From a virus, in the IMG/VR virus record IMGVR_UViG_3300022934_000224, positions 1 to 22,105 of that record: a DNA stretch of 22,105 nucleotides. One strand, written 5' to 3'. A model generated the notes under the pieces. That model saw only the letters and a program-made list of their open reading frames with translations. It did not search any database and was not told the DNA's origin. This document shows positions 13,251-20,007 of the stretch, in pieces; within the stretch, counting starts at the first letter, position 1, and the number at the start of each line of letters is the position of its first letter. Both the position numbers and the translations under genes were made by a program.

Positions 13251-15045
13251 TTTTGAAACCTACTACGACACCAAGCTTTCCCTGACAAAAATTACCACGA
13301 TGGAGTATGTGCGCGCTCCTGAATTTAAAGTGTGGGGGGTTGGTCTTCAGGTAAACGACGGCGAACCATATTGGGTTGGTGAAGATGAAGTCACCGATGC
13401 ACTCGCCGAGTTTGATTGGAATGACATACACTTACTGTGTCATAACACACCTTTCGACGGTTTTGTTTTGACACACTATTATGGCTATCGCCCCGCTTAT
13501 TACCTAGATACTGCAGCAATGTCCCGTGGCTACTGGCCGGGAATGTCTGCATCACTGCGTGCCACGGCTGAACGCTGCTTCCCACACGACAATACCATGC
13601 GTAAAGGCGACGAGCTGATCAACGCAAAAGGCATTGTCGACCTCCCTCCCGATATTGAAGACCAAATTGCAGGCTACTGCATACAAGACGTAGCGCTGAC
13701 ATATGCTATTTACAAACAGCTTTATGAGGCATTTCCACAGTCAGAGCTGGATTTAATCGACTTAACGACGCGCATGTTTTGCGAACCAACGCTGCGAATC
13801 GATAGGGAACGCTTGACTACGTACCATGAAGCAGAAGTCATGGCGAGTGAAGCAGCGATTCATGCATCAGGCTACACGCGTGATGTATTGGCTTCGAATC
13901 AAAAGTTTACTGCCGTGTTGCAAGCAGACCATGACATCAGCGTGCCAACAAAAATCAGCCCCACAACAGGCCAATCCATACCTGCCTTGGGTAAAAACGA
14001 TGCGGGGTGGAAGCAAATGTGTGAAATGTATCCTGACCTACAACACATTTGGGACGGGCGCACAGCGGTCAAGTCGCGCATTAATGAGACCCGAGCCTCA
14101 CGGTTTTTGGCAGCAGCAGACCCAGTCAACAACACTCTCCCCGCCCCACTTCGTTATTACGCGGCGCATACAGGGCGTTTTGGCGGCACCGAAAAGCTAA
14201 ATCTACAGAATTTGCCACGCGGCAGTGAGCTGCGGAAATGTCTTGTCGCGCCACCGGGGGAGCTGGTTTATGTTGCAGACCTGAGCAACATTGAAGCACG
14301 CATGCTGGCATGGCTCGCAGACCAAGACGATTTGCTGGCACAGTTTGCCCACGGAGATGACATTTACTCCAACTTTGCCTCAACTGTGTACAACCGCCCG
14401 ATTAATAAGGCCGATGACCCAACAGAACGGTTTGTTGGCAAAACAGCAATCCTTGGTCTTGGGTATGGCATGGGGGCTAAAAAGTTCAAAGCCACCCTAG
14501 CATCGGGCGCAGGCGGTCCTTCATTGGAATTTACAGACGCTGAAGCCGCTGCTGTTGTCACAAAATACCGACAGTCATACGCCAAAATCCCCCTGCTGTG
14601 GCGACGCCTAGAAAATTTCCTAATGATGTCCCTGCAACACAACCAGCCAGCGCTGCCGTTTCGCGTGTTGCTTTTCGATCAGGGCAATATTCAGCTGCCT
14701 AATAAAATGTGGCTCAAATACAAAGGTTTAACTCTACAGGACGGACAACTTGTTTACACAGGGCGCAACGGGCTTGAAAAAACGTATGGTGGCAGACTGG
14801 CCGAAAATGTCGTGCAAGCCTTATCACGGATTGTTATTACAGACGCCATGCTTCGTCTTGAACAAAAGCTTCCAGACGCAGCCGTTGCTCTCACAGTCCA
14901 TGATGAGGTCGTTTTGATTGGCTCTGACAAGGAGCCTGATGTTACAATGTCACAGGTTATCAATACTCTTTGCACGCCTCCAATTTGGGCACCTGACTTG
15001 CCCTTAGACGCTGAAGGCGGTTATGCCACCAACTACAGTAAGTGA
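13225..15045 (+). CDS. DNA polymerase, family A, with 3'-5' exonuclease domain
   Basis: This is the replicative polymerase (606 aa). The exonuclease domain shows DFE (D9, E11), NTPFD (74-78) and YCIQD (Y151, D155). The polymerase domain shows HTGRFGG (315-321), motif A VYVADLSNIEAR (348-359, catalytic D352), motif B R402-GK-LGLGYG (to 415) and motif C HDE (559-561). There is no 5'-3' exonuclease domain, so it is the short phage form. GTG at 13225, with GAGG eight bases before it, fits better than ATG 13234 or the frame from 13168. The gene overlaps its upstream neighbour by 26 bases and the CsrA-like gene begins three bases after its stop. Confidence 0.96.
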   Translation: MSKMLLTLDFETYYDTKLSLTKITTMEYVRAPEFKVWGVGLQVNDGEPYWVGEDEVTDALAEFDWNDIHLLCHNTPFDGFVLTHYYGYRPAYYLDTAAMSRGYWPGMSASLRATAERCFPHDNTMRKGDELINAKGIVDLPPDIEDQIAGYCIQDVALTYAIYKQLYEAFPQSELDLIDLTTRMFCEPTLRIDRERLTTYHEAEVMASEAAIHASGYTRDVLASNQKFTAVLQADHDISVPTKISPTTGQSIPALGKNDAGWKQMCEMYPDLQHIWDGRTAVKSRINETRASRFLAAADPVNNTLPAPLRYYAAHTGRFGGTEKLNLQNLPRGSELRKCLVAPPGELVYVADLSNIEARMLAWLADQDDLLAQFAHGDDIYSNFASTVYNRPINKADDPTERFVGKTAILGLGYGMGAKKFKATLASGAGGPSLEFTDAEAAAVVTKYRQSYAKIPLLWRRLENFLMMSLQHNQPALPFRVLLFDQGNIQLPNKMWLKYKGLTLQDGQLVYTGRNGLEKTYGGRLAENVVQALSRIVITDAMLRLEQKLPDAAVALTVHDEVVLIGSDKEPDVTMSQVINTLCTPPIWAPDLPLDAEGGYATNYSK

Positions 15046-15048
15046 TGC

Positions 15049-15225
15049 ATGTCCCGACTCGTGTTAACACAAAAGACCGCCGACAAGATCACTTTGAAAA
15101 AAGAAGATGAAGATATTGCTGTCATCTCTGTAGGAAAAATAGATCGAAACCAAGTTCGTTTAACTTTTGAAGCAGACCCATCGGTTCGGATAATTCGGCA
15201 CAAATCACCCAAAAAAAGTGACTAA
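15049..15225 (+). CDS. CsrA/RsmA-like RNA-binding protein (58 aa)
   Basis: The translated product opens RLVLTQKT and continues through a beta-rich middle to NQVRLTFEAD and VRIIRHK, which lines up along its whole length with CsrA (LILTRR, NQVRIGV, VHREE). CsrA dimers bind GGA motifs in mRNA leaders and repress or stabilise transcripts. The key C-terminal arginine (E. coli R44) is kept as R50 and the N-terminal R7 is K9, but R6 is replaced by Q8. Four to five residues are inserted after strand 1, and the usual C-terminal helix is shortened to a basic tail. The gene lies three bases after polymerase with no clear Shine-Dalgarno sequence, so coupling is likely. Alignment was done by eye. Confidence 0.72.
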   Translation: MSRLVLTQKTADKITLKKEDEDIAVISVGKIDRNQVRLTFEADPSVRIIRHKSPKKSD

Positions 15226-15246
15226 CGTTATTAGTCCAGGTAATAT
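15218..15246 (+). promoter_or_regulatory. Promoter-operator copy 4 before the primase-helicase gene
   Basis: GTGACT at 15218-15223 lies 17 bp before TAATAT at 15241-15246; the palindrome TATTAGTCCAGGTAATA covers 15229-15245. The -35 overlaps the last codons of the CsrA-like gene. TTTAGGAG follows immediately and the start codon is at 15263. Confidence 0.68.
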
Positions 15247-15262
15247 TTAGGAGACTACCTGC

Positions 15263-17755
15263 ATGAAGCTTACATTTTTGGAGGCATCAAACGGCCTTCC
15301 ATTGAGTAAACACTTCACTTCAGAAAACAAATTTTGCCCTTACCCACACGTTAAGAACTTCAACAGTCATGAAATTCATGCAACATGCATCGACGACATG
15401 CATCAGGCTATTGTGGACCATGCCGCAAAAGGCCATTGCTTACTAAAAGGCAATCTACGTAAGCAATTGCAAGACGAAAGCCGTGCAGGTGCTACAGATC
15501 GCGCAGGCTTGACCCAGTTTTTAGCTCTCGACTTTGACGGCATCGCATTAGCAACACTTGACGCCTTATCATTTCGAGACATCGATGCCGCAAAACTGCA
15601 AACCATGGCTGAAGAACTGGTGGCATTGCTGCCTGCCGAGTTACAGCACATTAGCTACATTGCACAAGCGTCGTCGAGTCTAGGCTTAAAAAACAACACG
15701 GTCAGCATGCACATTTTTATGGTGTTAAAAGTGCCTATGCCACCTAAAACACTCAAGTTGTGGCTGCAGCAAGTCAATTACACACAAAAAGTGTTTGCTG
15801 ACCAAATCGAATTATCGGCTAACGGGCAGTCGCTCAAGTACGGCTTAGACACATCAGTCGCAGACAACAGCAAAATCTTGTTTATCGCGCCCCCATCTTT
15901 TGATAACCCTACTGTTGACCCGTTTAACGCACCAAATGATCGCATTATTTTGGTGAAGAAAAGCTACGATGCCTTTGATCTTGGCACTATGGCTCATCTT
16001 AGCGCACAGGCTATGTATGACAGATCGCAGAAGTTTAAAAACGAACTGCGTCAAAAAGCCGGATTGTCAAAGAAAGAAGAAAAAATAAAAGTCATGCAGG
16101 TCGATGATCGATCAGAAGAAGTCCTGCTCAACCCAGACAAAATGTCTATTAGCATTGCAGACATTAATACTGCGCCTTACATACGCTGCAACATCAACGG
16201 CGGCGACAGCAATGCTTACTGGTTCAACTTGAACAACCCAGTGTACATGTACAACTTTAAAGGCGAGCCAATCTTTTTGATTGAAAAAGCCGACGCTGAT
16301 TTTTATCAATCAATCTTCGACGTGTTTGAAGATGAAATGAAGAAAGAAGGTCGCCCTGAATACCCAGTTGTTTTTCGGGATTTTAACACCGACGTGTATT
16401 GGAACGGGTTGTTTGATCCAAACCTTAATGAATTTACTGAGCTAAAGCCTACATCCCCAAGCTCAATAGAAGGGTTTATGCGAACTCATGGACGCCCTTC
16501 TCCCGACTTTGTGCCAGATGCAAATATGGCATTTGATCCAACTCATGACGGCCCAAGTGTTGACTTGAAAACAATGCCATACCGGATCAACACGTTTCGA
16601 CGAACTATGTACATGCTCAACGCTATTCCACCAGAAGAGCCGCTGAGCATAGGATATGCTTGCAAAATACAAGAGCGGTGCCCGACTATCTATACACTGC
16701 TCAAACACATACTGGGGGATGGCGACCAAGAAGTAGAACGGTTTGTAAACTGGCTTGCTTACATTTATCAAACCAAAAAGAAAGCTAAGACAGCATGGGT
16801 ACTCAGCGGCGTACCCGGTACAGGTAAAGGTGTCTTTGCATACTCTGTTCTGCGACCGTTATTTAGCGAAGATCAAGCACCTGTCAAAACCCTAGAGAAC
16901 CTTGAAGAGCAGTTTAACTCTTACTTACAGACAGCTTTGTTATGTGTAGTTGATGAGTTTCACATGGCAAGCAGCGCTGCTATGCAAAAAGTTGCAAACA
17001 AACTCAAAAATCAGATTACTGAGCCAAGCGTCACCATTCGTAAGATGCGAAGCAATCAGGTAGAAGTACCTAACTACACAAGCTTTATCTTCTTAACAAA
17101 CCACGTTGACGCAGTTCGTATAGAACCAGGCGACAGGCGCTACAACATTGCCCCTCGTCAAGAAAGAAAGCTGATTGAAGCGCACCCAAAACTAGTATCT
17201 ACAATGGATAAACTTATACCCCGCGAGCTGCTGCATTTTGCGGGTGCGCTTGCGACGTTTAAATACGACGAAACACTTGTCCGTATGCCTATCGATAATG
17301 AAGCAAAAGTAATGATGAAAACAGCATCACTGTCTGTTTTCGAGGAGTACTGTGACGCCATTCGAGACGGCAACATTGAATACTTCAGTGAGGTATTGGA
17401 TATCAATGTTACTGATGTCATGAACAGCGGCGCTATTGACGCAGCGCAACGGAGTATCAAGCTATGGATATCCAACGCCCACCAAAAGGTACCTTCATTA
17501 ATACCCGTCGATCATTTTAGAAATGTATTCAATGTATACGCTGATGCAAAGTTGTCGTTGCATGAGTTTAGAAAACGGCTGCAGCGGAACAACATTACAA
17601 CCGTTCGTAAAAGACCTGCAAACGCCGACTCCTCATCGCATCCAATGCGAGGAGTAGAAGTCACTTGGCATACTGACGATCTTAAAATACAAAATTTAAT
17701 TAACGTTTATTTCAAAGAACAAGATTCTGTGCTCTTGCATAAACATAATAATTAG
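15263..17755 (+). CDS. PrimPol-SF3 helicase fusion (primase-helicase)
   Basis: This 830-aa protein should prime and unwind the phage DNA. The N-terminal part looks like an archaeo-eukaryotic primase: LALDFDG with DFD at residues 90-92, then SMH at 148-150 in a strand, then D196 in GLDTS. The C-terminal part is a superfamily 3/D5-like helicase of the DUF5906 type: Walker A GVPGTGKG (516-523), Walker B CVVDE (561-565), motif C FLTN (610-613) and an arginine pair (625-626). The middle (200-500) lacks familiar motifs. A similar primase-polymerase plus helicase layout is known from phage NrS-1. TTTAGGAG sets the ATG at 15263; the stop lies inside promoter-operator copy 5. The helicase call is firm, the primase call good. 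Confidence 0.88.
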   Translation: MKLTFLEASNGLPLSKHFTSENKFCPYPHVKNFNSHEIHATCIDDMHQAIVDHAAKGHCLLKGNLRKQLQDESRAGATDRAGLTQFLALDFDGIALATLDALSFRDIDAAKLQTMAEELVALLPAELQHISYIAQASSSLGLKNNTVSMHIFMVLKVPMPPKTLKLWLQQVNYTQKVFADQIELSANGQSLKYGLDTSVADNSKILFIAPPSFDNPTVDPFNAPNDRIILVKKSYDAFDLGTMAHLSAQAMYDRSQKFKNELRQKAGLSKKEEKIKVMQVDDRSEEVLLNPDKMSISIADINTAPYIRCNINGGDSNAYWFNLNNPVYMYNFKGEPIFLIEKADADFYQSIFDVFEDEMKKEGRPEYPVVFRDFNTDVYWNGLFDPNLNEFTELKPTSPSSIEGFMRTHGRPSPDFVPDANMAFDPTHDGPSVDLKTMPYRINTFRRTMYMLNAIPPEEPLSIGYACKIQERCPTIYTLLKHILGDGDQEVERFVNWLAYIYQTKKKAKTAWVLSGVPGTGKGVFAYSVLRPLFSEDQAPVKTLENLEEQFNSYLQTALLCVVDEFHMASSAAMQKVANKLKNQITEPSVTIRKMRSNQVEVPNYTSFIFLTNHVDAVRIEPGDRRYNIAPRQERKLIEAHPKLVSTMDKLIPRELLHFAGALATFKYDETLVRMPIDNEAKVMMKTASLSVFEEYCDAIRDGNIEYFSEVLDINVTDVMNSGAIDAAQRSIKLWISNAHQKVPSLIPVDHFRNVFNVYADAKLSLHEFRKRLQRNNITTVRKRPANADSSSHPMRGVEVTWHTDDLKIQNLINVYFKEQDSVLLHKHNN

Positions 17756-17767
17756 CTACACTAATAG
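17750..17767 (+). promoter_or_regulatory. Operator copy 5 before the nuclease gene
   Basis: The perfect palindrome ATTAG-CTACA-CTAAT (17751-17765) is flanked by A on both sides, and a -10-like TAATAG covers 17762-17767. No -35 box lies at 17 bp; TTGCAT at 17735-17740 is 21 bp away. It overlaps the primase-helicase stop and the next gene starts at 17790. Confidence 0.55.
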
Positions 17768-17789
17768 CTGCTAAACGGCTGGTATCAAT

Positions 17790-18542
17790 ATGAATTCTGT
17801 TATTACGCAAGACGCACGACCAGACGCAGATAGCCTCTTTATAGACAAAACTCCACTAGGACCAGTCACCGCTTGGTCTTACTCTGCGTTAAAAGTCTTT
17901 GAAGAGTGCCCCTATCGCACATTCCTATCGCGAGTAAAACGCATACCGGAGCCTTCTAGCCCGGCAGCTGACCGTGGTTCTCAAATACACCAAGAAGCCG
18001 AAGACTATGTTAACGGCACACTAGGCGAATTTCCTGACTCACTAAAGAAGTTTAAAGCTGAGTTTGAAGAGTTGCGCCATCTTTTTGCTGAGGCAAAAGT
18101 CGAGCTAGAAGGTGAATGGGCATTTACCGAAGAGTGGCAACCTTGTGGTTGGGTAGAGAACCGAACATGGGCACGCATCAAACTTGATGCACTAGTCCAT
18201 GATTCAGACACCAGCGCCCGTGTCATCGATTACAAAACGGGCAAAAAGTTTGGTAACGAAATTGGTCACTCACAGCAAGCGCTGCTTTACGCAATTGCGT
18301 CATTCATACGGTATTCGAATTTAGAATATGTGCAGACTGAGCTGTGGTACCTCGACCATGCTGAGACAACCAAGCAGTCATACACCCGCGCCGAAGCTAT
18401 GGCGTTTTTCCCCGGCTTTCATGCTCGTGCCACACGCATGACAAGCGAATTTGATTTTGAGCCAAAGCCATCAAAGTCGGCGTGCCGATGGTGCTCTTAC
18501 AGACAAGGTGACGATCCCGCATGTACATGGGGTGTCGAATAG
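17790..18542 (+). CDS. PD-(D/E)XK nuclease, Cas4/RecB-like, with probable Fe-S cluster
   Basis: This 250-aa protein has H67 in GSQIHQEAEDY, D133 in IKLDAL, and DYKTGKK with D147 and K149, then QALLYA (163-168), matching the RecB/Cas4-type exonuclease core. Four Cys, one at position 40 (EECPYR) and three at 232, 235 and 245 (CRWC then C), match the Fe-S staple of Cas4 and AddB. Such enzymes resect DNA ends in phage recombination and replication. No cas genes or repeats occur here, so a CRISPR role is not suggested. The start is ATG 17790; the ribosome site is weak. The gene is followed by a terminator. Confidence 0.88.
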   Translation: MNSVITQDARPDADSLFIDKTPLGPVTAWSYSALKVFEECPYRTFLSRVKRIPEPSSPAADRGSQIHQEAEDYVNGTLGEFPDSLKKFKAEFEELRHLFAEAKVELEGEWAFTEEWQPCGWVENRTWARIKLDALVHDSDTSARVIDYKTGKKFGNEIGHSQQALLYAIASFIRYSNLEYVQTELWYLDHAETTKQSYTRAEAMAFFPGFHARATRMTSEFDFEPKPSKSACRWCSYRQGDDPACTWGVE

Positions 18543-18587
18543 CCTGACCAGCTCCCTGACACGGGAGAACTCCTAAAAGTGGTCCTT

Positions 18588-18614
18588 GACCCTGCTTCGG
18601 CGGGGTCTTTTTTT
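18588..18614 (+). terminator. Strong intrinsic terminator
   Basis: GACCCTGC (18588-18595) pairs with GCGGGGTC (18600-18607) around a TTCG loop, which is unusually stable, and seven T follow. It ends the nuclease transcript. A small hairpin without T-run (18552-18567) precedes it. Confidence 0.92.
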
Positions 18615-18627
18615 ATGTGAGGCTGAT

Positions 18628-18801
18628 ATGAAACAGCTACTTCAAACGCTGCAATACGTTATTGCTGCGCTCGTTATTTTTACGCTTATGTATTTCACCT
18701 ATTTATTTATGGTTGGGCTGAGCGCATTCGTACTGCCTGTGTTCTTTCTTGCCGCAGTCGCAGTCGTTGTTTTTACAAGACACAACAAGGGGGATCAATG
18801 A
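18628..18801 (+). CDS. 57-aa two-span membrane protein
   Basis: Two hydrophobic spans lie at about residues 8-28 and 30-49, followed by a polar tail RHNKGDQ. The ATG at 18628 has a weak GAGG at 18619-18622; the longer frame from 18586 would run through the terminator. The stop overlaps the next ATG (ATGA at 18798-18801). Size and topology resemble small phage membrane proteins such as holins, but no lysis enzyme is nearby. No promoter was found between the terminator and this gene. Confidence 0.65.
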   Translation: MKQLLQTLQYVIAALVIFTLMYFTYLFMVGLSAFVLPVFFLAAVAVVVFTRHNKGDQ

Positions 18802-18968
18802 TTTGGTTATCAAGAATATTGACTGTTCTTGAAATATTTTTTCTGTTCAAAGCAATTGCGAAAGCAAGGAGAGAGCAAGAATGTCAACAGGACTCCTCGA
18901 CCGAGACGGATGCATCCCAGGATGTTTCTACACCAGAGACGACGGTACCACCATCGAATACAAACTGA
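18798..18968 (+). CDS. 56-aa protein with N-terminal membrane span, overlapping the next gene
   Basis: The ATG at 18798 overlaps the upstream stop and has AAGGGGG at 18787-18793. Residues 2-20 form a hydrophobic segment; a basic turn (KARR) follows and then a polar, Thr/Ser-rich tail with no Cys-lipobox. The tail is out of frame with the next gene, which starts at 18881, so 88 bases are read twice. The pair recalls nested Rz/Rz1-type genes, but the inner gene lacks a lipoprotein signal, so that is not claimed. Confidence 0.5.
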   Translation: MIWLSRILTVLEIFFLFKAIAKARREQECQQDSSTETDASQDVSTPETTVPPSNTN

Positions 18969-19195
18969 AGACAGATCCACCTGAAGCTGCTTTCTGGACA
19001 ACATACAAACTCAAACCCAGTCATATAAAAGTAGTTGGAAAATATGACCGCAAAACAAAATCTGCCTTAGCTAAGGAAATATGCGATGAAATCACTCGAC
19101 ACGAGCAGTCCAAACCCAAACCGTCGATTGAGGACAAAATACGTAAAAAGCGTCAAGCCGCCCGCCGACAACATGCTGAAGTCGGGGAGAAATAA
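18881..19195 (+). CDS. Hypothetical basic 104-aa protein
   Basis: AAGGAGAG at 18866-18873 serves the ATG at 18881. After DRDGCIPGCFYTRDDG the sequence becomes increasingly basic, with EDKIRKKRQAARRQHAE near the C-terminus, a likely nucleic-acid-binding helix. No family is recognised. It precedes and overlaps the gp88-like gene by 23 bases, so the two are probably co-translated. Confidence 0.65.
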   Translation: MSTGLLDRDGCIPGCFYTRDDGTTIEYKLKTDPPEAAFWTTYKLKPSHIKVVGKYDRKTKSALAKEICDEITRHEQSKPKPSIEDKIRKKRQAARRQHAEVGEK

Positions 19196-19784
19196 TAAAA
19201 AGCTAGGTAACTACATTACCAAAGGTCGCTGGAAAGGAATGCCCTTGTACTCACTGACTCTCGAAGAACGGACCAGCTGCCCATCTTACTGCGAGCAATG
19301 GGACAACTGTTACGGTAACAACATGCCGTTTGCGATCCGTTACGATCATACCCACCCAGATTTTCTACCACTACTTCGATCCCAGCTTGAAGCATTATCC
19401 ATGAAACATGAATCAGGTTTCGTGGTCCGGCTGCATGTACTGGGTGACTTTTACTGCAGAGAGTACGTTGCATGGTGGCGTTGCATGCTAAACAGCATCC
19501 CAAATCTGCATATTTATGGGTATACCCACCACCGTAGTTTTTCACAAATCGGCTATTCAATAGTCAAAATGAATCGAAAATATGAGGAGAGATGCCGTGT
19601 TCGCTTTTCGGACGATACTGCTACTTTATTTAGTACATCATGTGTTCAAGGAGGACCAGACGACTGGCATTTTGGACGCACCGATTTAGCCTGCCCTGAG
19701 CAAACTGGGCACGTAAAAAGCTGCGCCACTTGCACTATATGCTGGGAATCTCAGGACAAAAATGTTGTATTTTTCCAGCATTAA
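19173..19784 (+). CDS. Phage gp88-like protein (Cys-rich, unknown function)
   Basis: This 203-aa protein has the pattern LTLEERTSCPSYCEQWDNCY (residues 28-47), then VRLHVLGDFYCREYVAWW (85-102), then YGYTHHR (115-121) and a C-terminal cluster C174, C184, C187, C190. This matches a family known from mycobacteriophage gp88 and many other phages, with Cys in the N-terminal third, a GDF-x-x-x-EY block and a YT box. The eleven or so Cys suggest a metal or Fe-S centre. No biochemical role is established to my knowledge. ATG 19173 has no clear Shine-Dalgarno sequence and is coupled to the preceding gene; the longer frame from 19086 overlaps too far. Confidence 0.78.
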   Translation: MLKSGRNNKKLGNYITKGRWKGMPLYSLTLEERTSCPSYCEQWDNCYGNNMPFAIRYDHTHPDFLPLLRSQLEALSMKHESGFVVRLHVLGDFYCREYVAWWRCMLNSIPNLHIYGYTHHRSFSQIGYSIVKMNRKYEERCRVRFSDDTATLFSTSCVQGGPDDWHFGRTDLACPEQTGHVKSCATCTICWESQDKNVVFFQH

Positions 19785-19802
19785 TATTAGCATAGCTAAT
19801 AT
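19785..19802 (+). promoter_or_regulatory. Operator copy 6 before the SNF2 helicase operon
   Basis: TATTAGCATAGCTAATA at 19785-19801 is a perfect 12-base palindrome around five bases, with TAATAT at 19797-19802. No -35 box lies 17 bp upstream. It starts directly after the gp88-like stop; AGGAGG and a start codon follow at 19813-19825. Confidence 0.6.
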
Positions 19803-19822
19803 GCCTGCAGTCAGGAGGACAC

Positions 19823-19987
19823 ATGCGGATCAAAGTCGAAATCAATCTCGACGCCTATGAATGGGATGGCCGCACTCTTCATATCCAGCTTTTACCGCCT
19901 GACGAATACGCCAGTGATGAACCAGATCCTGAAGAATTACCTACTGAAGAAGCTGAAAAGAAATTAAAAGTTATCGGAAAAAAGTAA
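19823..19987 (+). CDS. Hypothetical acidic 54-aa protein
   Basis: CAGGAGGA at 19812-19819 gives the ATG at 19823 a strong ribosome site. The N-terminal half is beta-like (RIKVEINLDAYEWDG, then LHIQLLP) and the second half is acidic (SDEPDPEELPTEEAEKK), ending in KKLKVIGKK. It is the first gene of the helicase unit, right behind operator copy 6. No family is recognised. Confidence 0.65.
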   Translation: MRIKVEINLDAYEWDGRTLHIQLLPPDEYASDEPDPEELPTEEAEKKLKVIGKK

Positions 19988-20007
19988 ACAGATATGGAAA
20001 ATAGAAA

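Noticed and set aside
17790-18542. Cas4 of a CRISPR system
   Set aside because: No other cas gene and no repeat array; phage recombination nucleases share this fold.
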